A stretch of 64,000 nt of DNA from Tessaracoccus sp. MC1679 (GTDB lineage: Bacteria > Actinomycetota > Actinomycetes > Propionibacteriales > Propionibacteriaceae), in assembly GCF_014164775.1 (NCBI RefSeq), contig NZ_JACJGB010000002.1, forward strand, positions 186,001 to 250,000, read 5' to 3'. The position numbers and the translations under genes are program-made. The first letter of the stretch is position 1; each line of letters opens with the position of its first letter. Below the pieces are notes generated by a model, which had not been told where the DNA came from, searched no databases, and was given only the letters and a program-made list of their open reading frames with translations. Shown here piece after piece: positions 28,519-36,685 of this stretch.

Positions 28519-28752
28519 ATGACCGCGCAGACCACCACCCACACCATCCTTCGCGCCGAGGGCTTCTCCTGCCCCTCGTGCGTCACCAAGATCGAGAAGC
28601 AGGTTGGCCAGCTCGCCGGCGTCGAAAACGTGAAGGTGCACTTCGCCTCGTCCCGCATCGAGGTTGACCACGACGCCGAGCGCACCAGCGCGCAGGACCT
28701 GGTCGACACCGTCGCCAAGGCCGGCTACAAGTCGAAGGTCTCCGCCTTCTGA
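28519..28752 (+). CDS. Heavy-metal-associated (HMA/CopZ-like) domain protein
   Basis: A 77-residue ferredoxin-fold metallochaperone with the metal-binding pair CPSC in LRAEGFSCPSCVTKIEKQV (the usual GMTCxxC changed to FSCPSC). It probably delivers metal to the adjacent ATPase, which lacks its own HMA domain. It has its own promoter 57 bp after an FNR/CRP-like box that mirrors the ATPase one, so the two should be co-regulated. AAAGGA lies seven bases before the ATG at 28519. A strong hairpin terminator follows. Confidence 0.92.
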   Translation: MTAQTTTHTILRAEGFSCPSCVTKIEKQVGQLAGVENVKVHFASSRIEVDHDAERTSAQDLVDTVAKAGYKSKVSAF

Positions 28753-28771
28753 GCCAGCCCCCACCAACCCA

Positions 28772-28803
28772 CGAGCCCCCGGCCAGCCACACCCGGGGGC
28801 TCG
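28772..28803 (+). terminator. Rho-independent-type terminator after the HMA gene
   Basis: CGAGCCCCCGG pairs perfectly with CCGGGGGCTCG across a 10-base loop, followed by TTGT. It lies between two convergent genes and can serve both strands. Confidence 0.78.
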
Positions 28804-28810
28804 TTGTCGT

Positions 28811-29635
28811 CTATCCGACGGCGCGCGCCACGACGGCGAACGTCGGCGACGCCGCGTCGAAGGGACCGCCGGCCGCGTCGCCGACGACCTGCTCCACCTC
28901 GAAGCCAACCGCATTGAGCTCCGCCTCGACCTCCGCCACGGTGCGGCAGTGGGTCCAGTTCCAGAACTCCCGCACGTGGCCGTCGCGCTCGATGACGTAG
29001 CGGTCGAGCATCAGCCGCAGGTGTGGGTAGGTCCACCGCTCATGCACGCCTCGGTACGGGCTGGGCGCCCAGAAGCCGCGCTGCAGGTCGGCCTCCTCGC
29101 GCCGGAACTCGGTGGGATCGAAGCGGGCCGCGGAGGTGACGTCGAACGCCAGGCGACCTCCGGGTCGGAGTGCCTCCCGAACGCGCCGCAGCAACACGGC
29201 CCGCTGAGAGGGGCTGAGGACGCAGTAGTCCCCGTAGATGAGGATGGCGGCGTCGTGGCCCGACCCGAGGTCGGCCTCGAGGTAGCTACCCTCGAGAGTC
29301 CGCACGGGCAGATCCTCGGCAGCGGCAGCGGCGCGCAGGTGCTCGAGCGAGAGCGGGGCGACATCGACGGCGAGCACCTCAACGCCTCGACGCGCGAGGC
29401 GAATCGCGTAGAGGCCGGGGCCGGAGCCCAGGTCCAGAAGGCGGGCGCCGTCGCTCAGTTGGAGCGCGGAGAACAACCACTCGGCGGAGCGGTCGATGAA
29501 CTCGTGCCGACGGGACGACGCGTTGGTGTCGGGGTCCAGGTGGTGGGTGAGCATGCGCGCGGAGATGTGCGGGTCGGCCCAGAACTCCGGCGTGGTGTAG
29601 ACGCTGAACGGCTCGGGTCGTCCGGTGGCGGTCAT
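28811..29635 (-). CDS. Class I SAM-dependent methyltransferase
   Basis: A 274-residue methyltransferase with motif I LLDLGSGPGLYAIRLARRG, the acidic post-I residue in VLAVDVAPLS, and motif IV region AAILIYGDYCVLS followed by RVREALRPGGRLAFDV. The N-terminal ~50 residues and the C-terminal ~100 (DRYVIERDGHVREFWNWTHC) form a substrate-binding part I cannot assign. It lies in the IS-bounded island, tail to tail with the HMA gene. No frameshift is visible. Confidence 0.83.
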   Translation of the reverse strand: MTATGRPEPFSVYTTPEFWADPHISARMLTHHLDPDTNASSRRHEFIDRSAEWLFSALQLSDGARLLDLGSGPGLYAIRLARRGVEVLAVDVAPLSLEHLRAAAAAEDLPVRTLEGSYLEADLGSGHDAAILIYGDYCVLSPSQRAVLLRRVREALRPGGRLAFDVTSAARFDPTEFRREEADLQRGFWAPSPYRGVHERWTYPHLRLMLDRYVIERDGHVREFWNWTHCRTVAEVEAELNAVGFEVEQVVGDAAGGPFDAASPTFAVVARAVG

Positions 29636-29728
29636 GCGTCGACATTACCCACCGACGGCGGTCCCGCGGCCTCTTCCAAAGGAGGGTCCCGAGACGTAGC
29701 GTTGGACTCCCGACCCCAGGAGGTCCCC

Positions 29729-30094
29729 ATGCACGGCGACATCACCCACATCGACATCCCGGTCAGCGACCACGTCAAGGCCCGCGAGTTCTACGGCGAG
29801 CTCTTCGGCTGGCAGTTCAACGAGTACCCCGGCTTCGAGGGCTACCCCATGTGGCAGGCGCCCAACAAGATCAGCGGCGGCGGACTGGCCCCGCGCGACG
29901 AGTCCTTCACGCAGCCGCGTTCGTACGTCGAGGTGGACTCGATCCACGACACCCTGGCCAAGGTCGAGGCGAACGGCGGCACGGTGATCATGCCCAAGAC
30001 CGCGATCTCCGAGACGAGCTGGTTCGCCTTCTTCGAGGACCTCGACGGCAACGTGCTGGGCCTCTACGAGGGAAAGACGGACACCTCCGCCTAG
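29729..30094 (+). CDS. VOC family protein
   Basis: A 121-residue VOC protein of the glyoxalase/bleomycin-resistance type: GDITHIDIPVSDHVKAREFY at the start, LFGWQFNEYPGF, and FAFFEDLDGNVLGLYE with the C-terminal metal-ligand Glu position. Function unknown; similar proteins appear beside stress and resistance genes. An AGGAGG about five bases before the ATG at 29729 fixes the start. It is followed by a 414-bp stretch without genes. Confidence 0.85.
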   Translation: MHGDITHIDIPVSDHVKAREFYGELFGWQFNEYPGFEGYPMWQAPNKISGGGLAPRDESFTQPRSYVEVDSIHDTLAKVEANGGTVIMPKTAISETSWFAFFEDLDGNVLGLYEGKTDTSA

Positions 30095-30508
30095 CCGGGT
30101 CCCTGAGCCTGAGCCGCGAGGGACGAGCGGCGATGGACGAAGGGCCTCCGTAGCCGGTCCGTGGACTCAACCCCCTTCTCGGGTTGGTCCTTCAGAGTCG
30201 GGCTGCAGGGTTTCGCCCGTGGCGTGGTTGGCCTTGGGCGGTGCGGAGCGTGACGGCCCCTGGGCTGGGTTGGTCCTACGGGGGAGGCCAGTCTCTGCGC
30301 ACGGACCTTGTCTGCATGCCCCCTGGCCGTCCCGCTCCTCCCGCGCCCCGCGTTCGGCCGCCCGTCCGCTCGCCGCACACCCTCGCAGGGCTTTGGTCTT
30401 CGTCGCAGGGCTTCTGGCCGACCAACGGGCTGCGAGGACGACGGATGCCCTGCGAAGGTGCAGCTCAAGCGACCACAGGGCTGCGGCGGCCGTGCGCGAC
30501 GCTCAGGC
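30095..30508. other. 414-bp non-coding stretch bounded by 14-bp inverted repeats
   Basis: No credible gene is seen on either strand. CCCTGAGCCTGAGC (30101-30114) and its exact reverse complement (30501-30514) mark the two ends; the second copy covers the stop codon of the P450 fragment. Inside are scattered short repeats (GCAGGGCTT-like and GGTTGGTCC, twice each). It could be a miniature inverted-repeat element or decayed DNA. Confidence 0.5.
30101..30114 (+). repeat. 14-bp inverted repeat, left arm
   Basis: CCCTGAGCCTGAGC, exact reverse complement of 30501-30514. Confidence 0.75.
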
Positions 30509-30514
30509 TCAGGG
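30501..30514 (-). repeat. 14-bp inverted repeat, right arm
   Basis: GCTCAGGCTCAGGG on the plus strand; overlaps the TGA stop of the P450 remnant. Confidence 0.75.
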
Positions 30515-30874
30515 GCCGAGCGTGATCCGCACGCCGTCCTTCGGGCGCATGGACGTGATCCCGACCGCGCGCACCTTCTGCGGCTCCAACCGGAACTCCC
30601 CGCGCGCCAACAGTGTGGCGAGCATGACGGACAGCTCCGTCGTCGCCATTACGTGGCCCAGACACCGGTGCGCGCCGCCGCCGAAGGCGACGAACTCACC
30701 CCGATTGGGCTGGAAGCCCTCCTCCAACCATCGCTCGGGGCGGAACTCCTCGGGGCGGTCGTACACCTCGGGCATCCGGTGCGTCGCATAGGGCGAGAAG
30801 ATCACCATCGTGCCCGGCTTGATCCGGTGGCCGCGGAACGCGAGTTCGCGCTCGACGTACCTCGGCACGATCGC
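30509..30874 (-). pseudogene. Cytochrome P450, C-terminal fragment
   Basis: Only the last ~120 residues of a P450 remain: the PERF-type region (THRMPEVYDRPEEFRPERW) and the haem-binding loop FGGGAHRCLG with the Cys ligand, ending RITLGP. The oxygen-activation I helix and the ExxR motif are missing. The 5' side is cut at ~30875, exactly where the transposase C-terminus begins. It therefore marks the right edge of the cargo and cannot make a functional enzyme. Confidence 0.85.
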
Positions 30875-30875
30875 G

Positions 30876-30962
30876 GCCGGCCAGCCAATCCAGGCCCAAC
30901 CACGCCTCACCCCCGAAGCCGAAGCCATCCTCACCAAGATCCCTGGTCGAGCGGGGCACTAA
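30876..30962 (+). pseudogene. Displaced C-terminus of the IS1634-type transposase
   Basis: Reading to the TAA at 30960-30962 gives AGQPIQAQPRLTPEAEAILT and then KIPGRAGH, the characteristic end of IS1634-family transposases. Joined at AG to the TVTITIAG that ends the 5' fragment at 22426, it restores a continuous C-terminus in correct codon phase. The right terminal repeat begins 10 bp after the stop. Confidence 0.75.
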
Positions 30963-30972
30963 ATCAGGCCCG

Positions 30973-30988
30973 AATTGTTGAACTCAGG
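30973..30988 (-). repeat. Right terminal inverted repeat of the IS1634-type element
   Basis: AATTGTTGAACTCAGG on the plus strand, reverse complement of the left end at 13 of 16 positions; followed directly by ACTGA. Confidence 0.68.
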
Positions 30989-30993
30989 ACTGA
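30989..30993. repeat. Right copy of putative target-site duplication ACTGA
   Basis: ACTGA immediately right of the IS end, identical to 20886-20890. Confidence 0.65.
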
Positions 30994-31045
30994 GCGGCCC
31001 CGCGCCGACTGATGCCGGCGTGGTCGACGGCGCTACGGTGGTCCC

Positions 31046-31408
31046 GTGGCCCGAGAACGATTCCCCCGATCCGTCTACGCGGCCGGCGACGAGCCGGACC
31101 CCCGGTTCACGCTGGCCAACGAGCGCACCTACCTCGCGTGGATCCGGACCTCGCTGGCCCTGCTGGCCGGCGGCATCGCCCTTGAGGTGCTGGGGCTGGG
31201 AATTCAGGAGTCGTTTCGGATCGCCGCATCGGTGCTGCTGATGGTCACCGGCATCGCCGCCGCCCCCTTCGCCTGGTGGGGATGGGCGCGCTACGAGCGG
31301 GCGCTGCGCAGCGGCACCCCCCTGCCGTCGTCGCTGTTCGCCCTGCCTGTCGCGGTGGCCGTGACGGTCAGCGGAATGCTCGTGTTCGTCGGCTTCCTGG
31401 TGCGATGA
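31046..31408 (+). CDS. DUF202 (YidH-like) membrane protein, first copy
   Basis: A 120-residue protein with three predicted membrane helices and the DUF202 signature LANERTYLAWIRTSLALL. The biochemical role of this family is unknown. GTG at 31046 is the start; its stop overlaps the next DUF202 gene (ATGA), so the pair is co-translated. It is the first core gene after the IS-bounded island, 52 bp past the right direct repeat, so its promoter region may have been affected by the insertion. Confidence 0.87.
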   Translation: MARERFPRSVYAAGDEPDPRFTLANERTYLAWIRTSLALLAGGIALEVLGLGIQESFRIAASVLLMVTGIAAAPFAWWGWARYERALRSGTPLPSSLFALPVAVAVTVSGMLVFVGFLVR

Positions 31409-31746
31409 ACGAACGGCCCTCAGACCCCGGCCTGGCAGCCGAGCGCACGATCCTGAGTTGGCAGCGCACGGCACTCTCCATCGGCGCAGGAGCCCTGGTC
31501 TTCGCCCGCATCGAGGCCACTGCCCTGGGGCTGTGGTCGTGGGCGTTCGCCGCCGCTGGGTTGGCTCTGGCTGCCCTCATCGGTGTCTGGTCCAGGCGGA
31601 GGTACTCCTACACCCACCGGACGCTGGTCGGCGGTGGCCGGCAACTCGCCGACGGCCTGCTGCCCGCCGTCGTCGCAGTGTCGGTCGCGGCGGCGGGAAC
31701 CGTCGCCCTCATCCTGTCCCTTGTCAGCGACGCTCCGCGTCTGTGA
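31405..31746 (+). CDS. DUF202 membrane protein, second copy
   Basis: A 113-residue paralogue with three helices and the diverged signature LAAERTILSWQRTALSI. Paired DUF202 genes of this kind are common in Actinobacteria, and a heteromeric complex is plausible but unproved. ATG at 31405 overlaps the first copy by four bases. It converges on clpC across a strong bidirectional hairpin. Confidence 0.87.
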   Translation: MNERPSDPGLAAERTILSWQRTALSIGAGALVFARIEATALGLWSWAFAAAGLALAALIGVWSRRRYSYTHRTLVGGGRQLADGLLPAVVAVSVAAAGTVALILSLVSDAPRL

Positions 31747-31833
31747 GTGACGACCAGGTCCGCCATTGTCAGCAGGCGCGTGCGGCGTGAGGCAACTCTG
31801 CGGTGGGGCGCCCAGCCCGAGGTCGGGAGGAAG

Positions 31834-31867
31834 CGAACGGGGCCGACCCGTTGGTCGGCCCCGTTCG
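31834..31867. terminator. Bidirectional terminator between DUF202 and clpC
   Basis: CGAACGGGGCCGACC and GGTCGGCCCCGTTCG form a perfect 15-bp stem with a CGTT loop between two convergent genes. Confidence 0.85.
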
Positions 31868-31879
31868 TCGTGGGTGGCG

Positions 31880-34390
31880 TCAGGCCGTGGCCGCGCCGTC
31901 GGTCCCCGGTGCCACAGCCAGCTCAGGCAGATCCGCCTTCGCCACGCCGGTGAACTTGAACGGCAGCTCCGCGCCCTCCTCAGTGACGTCGACCTGGACG
32001 ATCTGGCCCGCCTGCAGCTCACCGAAGAGAATCTTCTCGGCGAGGAGATCCTCGATGTCACGCTGAAGCGCCCGACGCAGCGGGCGCGCACCCAACACCG
32101 GATCGAATCCGCGCTTGGCGATCAGTGTCTTGGCCGCGGGCGTGAGCTCGATGCCCATGTCCTTGTCCTTCAGCCTGGACTCGATCTGCGCAACCATGAG
32201 GTCAACAATCCGTTCGATGTCGGCCTGCGAGAGTTGGTGGAACACCACGATCTCGTCCACGCGGTTGAGGAACTCCGGACGGAAATGCTGCTTCAACTCG
32301 TCCGAGACCTTCGCCTTCATCTTCTCGTAGCTCGACTCGGCATCCCCCGAACGGGTGAATCCGAGATTGACGCTCTTCGAGATGTCACGCGAACCCAGGT
32401 TGGTGGTCATCACGATGACGGTGTTCTTGAAGTCCACCACTCGACCCTGGGCGTCCGTCAGCCGGCCTTCATCCAGAATCTGCAACAGCGAGTTGAAGAT
32501 GTCCGGGTGAGCCTTTTCGATTTCGTCGAACAGGACCACCGAGAACGGCTTGCGCCGCACCTTCTCCGTGAGCTGACCGCCCTCTTCGTAGCCGATGTAT
32601 CCCGGGGGGGAGCCGAACATCCGCGACGCGGTGTGCTTCTCCGAGTATTCGCTCATGTCCAGGGTGATCAGGGCATTCTCGTCGCCGAACAGAAACTCGG
32701 TGAGCGCCTTGGTCAGCTCGGTCTTTCCGACCCCGGAAGGGCCGGCGAAGATGAACGAGCCGCTTGGACGCTTGGGATCCTTCAACCCGGCGCGGGTGCG
32801 GCGGATGGAGCGGGAGAGCGCCTTGACCGCATCGTGCTGACCGATGTACCGCTTCCCCAGTTCCTCCTCCATGCGGAGCAGCCGCTGGGACTCCTCCTCC
32901 GTGAGCTTGAAGACGGGGATGCCGGTGGAGCCGGACAACACGATGGCGATCTCCTCCTCACCCACAACGGCAGGAATGTCGGAATCGCCCTGCTTCCAGG
33001 CCTCCTCCTTCTCTGCCCTCTGGGCTCGGAGCTTCTGCTCCTCGTCGCGGAGGCGCGCGGCCCGCTCGAAGTCCTGCGCGTCGATGGCCGCATCCTTCTC
33101 GAGCTTGTTGGCGGCGATCATGTCGTCGAACTCGCGCAGGTCCGGCGGCGCGGTCATGCGCTGGATCCGCAGGCGTGCGCCTGCCTCGTCGATCAGGTCG
33201 ATGGCCTTGTCCGGCAGGAAGCGGTCCTGGATGTAGCGGTCCGCCATGGTGGCCGCCGCGACGAGCGCCTCGTCCGTGATGGTGATGCGGTGGTGGGCCT
33301 CGTACCGGTCCCGGAGGCCCTTGAGGATGTCCACCGTGAGCGCGACTGACGGTTCGGCCACCTGGATGGGCTGGAAGCGACGCTCCAGCGCGGCGTCCTT
33401 CTCGATGTGCTTGCGGTACTCGTCCAGGGTGGTGGCACCGATGGTCTGCAGCTCGCCTCGGGCCAGCATGGGCTTGAGGATGCTCGCGGCATCGATGGCG
33501 CCCTCGGCGGCGCCGGCCCCGACGAGGGTGTGGATCTCGTCGATGAACAGCATGATGTCACCGCGGGTCTTGATCTCCTTGAGCACCTTCTTCAGGCGTT
33601 CCTCGAAGTCGCCGCGGTACCGGGAGCCCGCAACGAGGGCGCCCAGGTCCAGGGTGTAGATCTGCTTGTCGCGGAGCGTCTCGGGCACGTCGCCCCGGAC
33701 GATGGCCTGGGCGAGGCCCTCCACCACGGCTGTCTTTCCGACGCCGGGCTCACCGATCAGCACCGGGTTGTTCTTGGTGCGACGGCTGAGCACCGTCATG
33801 ACGCGCTCGATCTCGTGCGCGCGGCCGATGACCGGATCCAGCTGGTTCTCGCGCGCGGCCTGCGTGAGGTTGCGGCCGAACTGGTCCAGAACCTGCGAGG
33901 TGCCCTTCTCGGGGCCGGTCTCCGGGGCGCCAGACATCGAAGCCTCGCGTCCCTGATAGCCGGTGATGAGCTGAAGCACGGTATTGCGGACGCGGTTGAG
34001 ATCCGCGCCCAACTTGATCAGCACCTGAGCCGCGACACCCTCTCCCTCGCGGATGAGGCCGAGCAGGATGTGCTCGGTGCCGATGTAGTTGTGGTTCATC
34101 TGGAGCGCCTCGCGCAGCGAGAGCTCCAGCACCTTCTTGGCGCGCGGCGTGAAGGGGATGTGCCCCGTCGGAACCTGCTGCCCCTGGCCGATGATCTCCT
34201 CGACCTGCTCGCGCACCGCTTCCAATGCGATCCCGAGCGATTCGAGCGCCTTCGCGGCCACGCCCTCACCCTCGTGGATGAGGCCGAGCAGGATGTGCTC
34301 GGTGCCAATGAAGTTGTGGTTGAGCAGCTTCGCCTCGTCCTGCGCCAGGACGATGACGCGCCGGGCGCGGTCCGTGAACCGTTCGAACAT
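31880..34390 (-). CDS. clpC: ATP-dependent Clp protease ATP-binding subunit ClpC
   Basis: AAA+ unfoldase that feeds proteins to ClpP, 836 residues. Two N-terminal Clp repeats ([35 protein letters not shown] and [15 protein letters not shown]), first AAA module with [13 protein letters not shown], a UVR/M-domain near [18 protein letters not shown], and a second AAA module with [14 protein letters not shown]. Length is normal for actinobacterial ClpC. A GGAGGG lies seven bases before the ATG. No ClgR-type operator was recognised by eye. Confidence 0.97.
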   Translation of the reverse strand: MFERFTDRARRVIVLAQDEAKLLNHNFIGTEHILLGLIHEGEGVAAKALESLGIALEAVREQVEEIIGQGQQVPTGHIPFTPRAKKVLELSLREALQMNHNYIGTEHILLGLIREGEGVAAQVLIKLGADLNRVRNTVLQLITGYQGREASMSGAPETGPEKGTSQVLDQFGRNLTQAARENQLDPVIGRAHEIERVMTVLSRRTKNNPVLIGEPGVGKTAVVEGLAQAIVRGDVPETLRDKQIYTLDLGALVAGSRYRGDFEERLKKVLKEIKTRGDIMLFIDEIHTLVGAGAAEGAIDAASILKPMLARGELQTIGATTLDEYRKHIEKDAALERRFQPIQVAEPSVALTVDILKGLRDRYEAHHRITITDEALVAAATMADRYIQDRFLPDKAIDLIDEAGARLRIQRMTAPPDLREFDDMIAANKLEKDAAIDAQDFERAARLRDEEQKLRAQRAEKEEAWKQGDSDIPAVVGEEEIAIVLSGSTGIPVFKLTEEESQRLLRMEEELGKRYIGQHDAVKALSRSIRRTRAGLKDPKRPSGSFIFAGPSGVGKTELTKALTEFLFGDENALITLDMSEYSEKHTASRMFGSPPGYIGYEEGGQLTEKVRRKPFSVVLFDEIEKAHPDIFNSLLQILDEGRLTDAQGRVVDFKNTVIVMTTNLGSRDISKSVNLGFTRSGDAESSYEKMKAKVSDELKQHFRPEFLNRVDEIVVFHQLSQADIERIVDLMVAQIESRLKDKDMGIELTPAAKTLIAKRGFDPVLGARPLRRALQRDIEDLLAEKILFGELQAGQIVQVDVTEEGAELPFKFTGVAKADLPELAVAPGTDGAATA

Positions 34391-34500
34391 GTGATTTCCC
34401 TCCTGCGGCCCGGCGACGTGCGCCGAGCAACCACCTCTAGCTTACTGACGTACCCGAGGGAACCAATGCTCCACGGTTCACCGGCCGCGAACGTGGACGG

Positions 34501-34821
34501 TCAGTGCGCCGCTTCGTAGGCCGCGAGCACCTGAGCCGGGATGCGGCCGCGGTCCGAGACCTGGACGTCGTTGGCCCGCGCCCATTCCCGGATGGCGTTG
34601 GTGTCGCGGCTTCCGGGCCGCGCGGCCTGCTTCCGGGCGGCCTTGCGACCCGTCCTGGTCGCCTTCTCGATGTAGGGGGCGAGCGCCGCCTCCAACTTGC
34701 TGGCATTCTTCTCGGAGAGATCGATCGTGTAAGCGTCCCTCCCCAGAGAGAACTCGACCGTGCGGGCGTCGCTCGACCCGTCGATGTCGTCAACGAGGAT
34801 GACGTGAACCTGCTTTGCCAT
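34501..34821 (-). CDS. lsr2: Lsr2 nucleoid-associated silencer
   Basis: H-NS-like protein of Actinobacteria that bridges DNA and silences AT-rich, often foreign, genes. The 106-residue protein has the N-terminal oligomerisation domain (MAKQVHVILVDDIDGSSDAR) and the C-terminal DNA-binding domain with the RGR AT-hook-like motif in VSDRGRIPAQVLAAYEAAH. ATG at 34821 with GGAG upstream; the longer frame beyond it is not used by the family. It is divergent from the NuoD-like gene with an 79-bp intergenic region. Confidence 0.96.
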   Translation of the reverse strand: MAKQVHVILVDDIDGSSDARTVEFSLGRDAYTIDLSEKNASKLEAALAPYIEKATRTGRKAARKQAARPGSRDTNAIREWARANDVQVSDRGRIPAQVLAAYEAAH

Positions 34822-34900
34822 GATTACTCCTATTTCGGGGGGGTGAAGAGTCCTCAAAGAGATTACCGCCTCAGGGCCCGTGACGGAAGGAGGGAATAGA

Positions 34901-36010
34901 ATGCCGCCGATGAACTCATTCACCATTGGCGGACTTTCCCTGGCCGGGCACACTCCCCTATCGTTGGGGCTGAGGCATCCCACCTCCGTGGGACTGATCA
35001 CCCTGGCCGCAGATATCGAGGCCGGCGTCATTGTCCATGCTGACGTGACCTCAGGATTCGGGCATCGGGCTGCCGAGAAACTATTTGAGGTCCGCGATTA
35101 TCGCGCCATGATCATGCTCGCGGACCGGCACGATTGGCTGGCGGCCTTCAGCGGCGAATTGAGCCTGGTGCTCACCATCGAGAATTCCATGCGGTTGACT
35201 CCCCCGGCGCGCGCCACCATCCTCCGCACGCTGCTGGCTGAATGCGCCCGCCTGCACAGTCACCTGTCCTTCCTCAGCTATCTCGCCGACGGGGAACTCG
35301 GCTCACGACTGTGGACGGTGGTGGACGCATTGCGTGACCACATGCTCAGCTGGACCGGAAACCGCGTCCATCCGATGCTCTGCAGAGTGGGCGGGCTGGC
35401 CGCCGACGTCCCGCCCGGCTGGCTGGCCGGCCTCACGCCACTGCTCGACGACGTGGCCCGCCTGGCCGGCGACCTCGCCGCCGCGCTGTCGCGCACCACG
35501 CGGTTCTCCGGCCTGGCGGTCCTGGACCGGAACGCGTGCCTCGGGTACGGGCTGTCGGGGCCGGTGGCGAGGGCCGCCGGAGTGGATCTCGACCGCCGCC
35601 GGTCGGGCTACCTTGCCTACGGCACCCTCTTCGTCCCAGCGCCCACCCGGCACGCCGGCGACGGCCGGGCGCGTCTCGCGGTGCTCATCGACGAGCTGGA
35701 CACCAGCGTCGCCATGATCCGGAGCGCGCGGTCGCTGGCCGATCAGACCCCCGGCACCGTGGGGATCAAGCTGTCACGCAGGCTGAAGGTGCCGGAGGGG
35801 GAGCATTCGACGGACCTTGAGGCGCCATGGGGAGTCGCATCGTGCCTGATGGTCTCGCGAGGTGGTCAGACGCCGTGGCGGGTTGCGTTGCGCACCCCGT
35901 CGTTCAGCAACCTCTCCGCGCTGGGGCGGGCACTCGAAGGGGTGCCAACAGACAGCATCGCCGACGTCGTAGCCACACTGGGCTACACCGTCGGCGATGC
36001 GGACAAGTGA
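34901..36010 (+). CDS. Orphan NuoD-like (49-kDa complex I / hydrogenase large-subunit fold) protein
   Basis: A 369-residue homologue of complex I subunit D. It shows LGLRHPTSVGL (for GPQHPSTHG), GFGHRAAEK (for GxxHRGxEK), PPARATILRTLLAECARLHSHL, RVGGLAADVPPGW, ARAAGVDLD, RVALRTPSFSNLSAL and the terminal GDADK. The quinone-site His of HPSTHG is Val30 and the conserved Tyr of the MDY segment is Trp79, so ordinary quinone chemistry seems lost. No other nuo gene is in the window. GGAGGG precedes ATG 34901 by about six bases. Role unknown. Confidence 0.82.
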   Translation: MPPMNSFTIGGLSLAGHTPLSLGLRHPTSVGLITLAADIEAGVIVHADVTSGFGHRAAEKLFEVRDYRAMIMLADRHDWLAAFSGELSLVLTIENSMRLTPPARATILRTLLAECARLHSHLSFLSYLADGELGSRLWTVVDALRDHMLSWTGNRVHPMLCRVGGLAADVPPGWLAGLTPLLDDVARLAGDLAAALSRTTRFSGLAVLDRNACLGYGLSGPVARAAGVDLDRRRSGYLAYGTLFVPAPTRHAGDGRARLAVLIDELDTSVAMIRSARSLADQTPGTVGIKLSRRLKVPEGEHSTDLEAPWGVASCLMVSRGGQTPWRVALRTPSFSNLSALGRALEGVPTDSIADVVATLGYTVGDADK

Positions 36011-36021
36011 AGGCGTCAACC

Positions 36022-36627
36022 TCAGGCGTGGCGGCGCAGCTCCGGCAGGCCGTCGAGGTTGAGCTTGGCCAGGTCCACCATGGTGGGGTGCTCGTCCTGG
36101 CCCCACACGTCGTAGATGCTGGGTGAGACCCGGCGGGGCAGGTCGACGATGTTGGCCGTGTCCTCAGCCTCGAGCTCCGCGATCCGCGACTCCAACGCCT
36201 CGATGCGGGCCTGGCGCTCAGCCACCTCCGCCCTCAGCCAGACGGCGTTGCCGCGCATGGAGCTCAGCTCGGCCTTCGCGGCACCCAGCTGGCTGCGCAG
36301 CTTGGCGATCACGAGTTGCAGGTTCTCCGCCCGGGCGTTGAAGCGGCCGATCATGGCCACAGACTCCTCGTGGAAGCGTGCCGCCTGCTGCGAGCGGAGG
36401 CCCACCTCATGCTTCATCTCCACAGCGTGCCGCTCCCGCTCCGCACTCAGCTCCCGCCAGGCGGTCCAGACCGCGGCGAACGCCATCACGACGGCGACCA
36501 GCACACCCGCACGGACAACCCACAGGTCCCCCGCCAGGGAGGCCAGGGAGGCGGCGGTACCGACGCCGAGGATCGTGAGCGCAAGGGTGCGCTCGGTGGA
36601 CTTTCGAGAAGCGCGTCGACCAGACAT
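36022..36627 (-). CDS. Membrane-anchored coiled-coil protein of unknown function
   Basis: A 201-residue protein I do not recognise. After a basic start (SGRRASRKSTERT) come two hydrophobic helices (~13-55), then a long heptad-rich coiled coil (~60-160; SQLGAAKAELSSMRGNAVWL, RQARIEALESRIAELEAED) and a C-terminal tail ending LPELRRHA. The topology suggests a cytoplasmic coiled coil hung on the membrane. The ATG at 36627 is chosen because the codons further upstream are Arg/Thr-rich and lack family character. It converges on the NuoD-like gene. Confidence 0.65.
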   Translation of the reverse strand: MSGRRASRKSTERTLALTILGVGTAASLASLAGDLWVVRAGVLVAVVMAFAAVWTAWRELSAERERHAVEMKHEVGLRSQQAARFHEESVAMIGRFNARAENLQLVIAKLRSQLGAAKAELSSMRGNAVWLRAEVAERQARIEALESRIAELEAEDTANIVDLPRRVSPSIYDVWGQDEHPTMVDLAKLNLDGLPELRRHA

Positions 36628-36685
36628 GCGGCCACAGTATTGCCCAGCCTGTCCGCTTCCGGGCAGGCTGGTGGGCGTGTCGGGA

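Larger units (their letters stand above)
20891..30988 (+). mobile_element. IS1634-type element split by ~8.4 kb of cargo
   Basis: The outer ends are inverted repeats (20891-20906 and 30973-30988, 13 of 16 matching) flanked by a 5-bp direct repeat ACTGA (20886-20890 and 30989-30993). The 5' part of an IS1634-family transposase runs to 22426, and its last 29 codons lie at 30876-30962 in the matching codon phase. Both junctions share GCCGGC (22421-22426 and 30876-30881). The simplest reading is one IS insertion later interrupted by foreign DNA, making a 10.1-kb IS-bounded island. Confidence 0.72.

Noticed and set aside
20891-30988. Composite transposon made of two complete IS copies
   Set aside because: Only one set of transposase parts exists: the right end holds the C-terminal 29 codons that are exactly missing from the left part, so it is one split element.
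34391-34500. ClgR or HspR/CIRCE operator before clpC
   Set aside because: No matching inverted repeat could be identified by eye in this gap.
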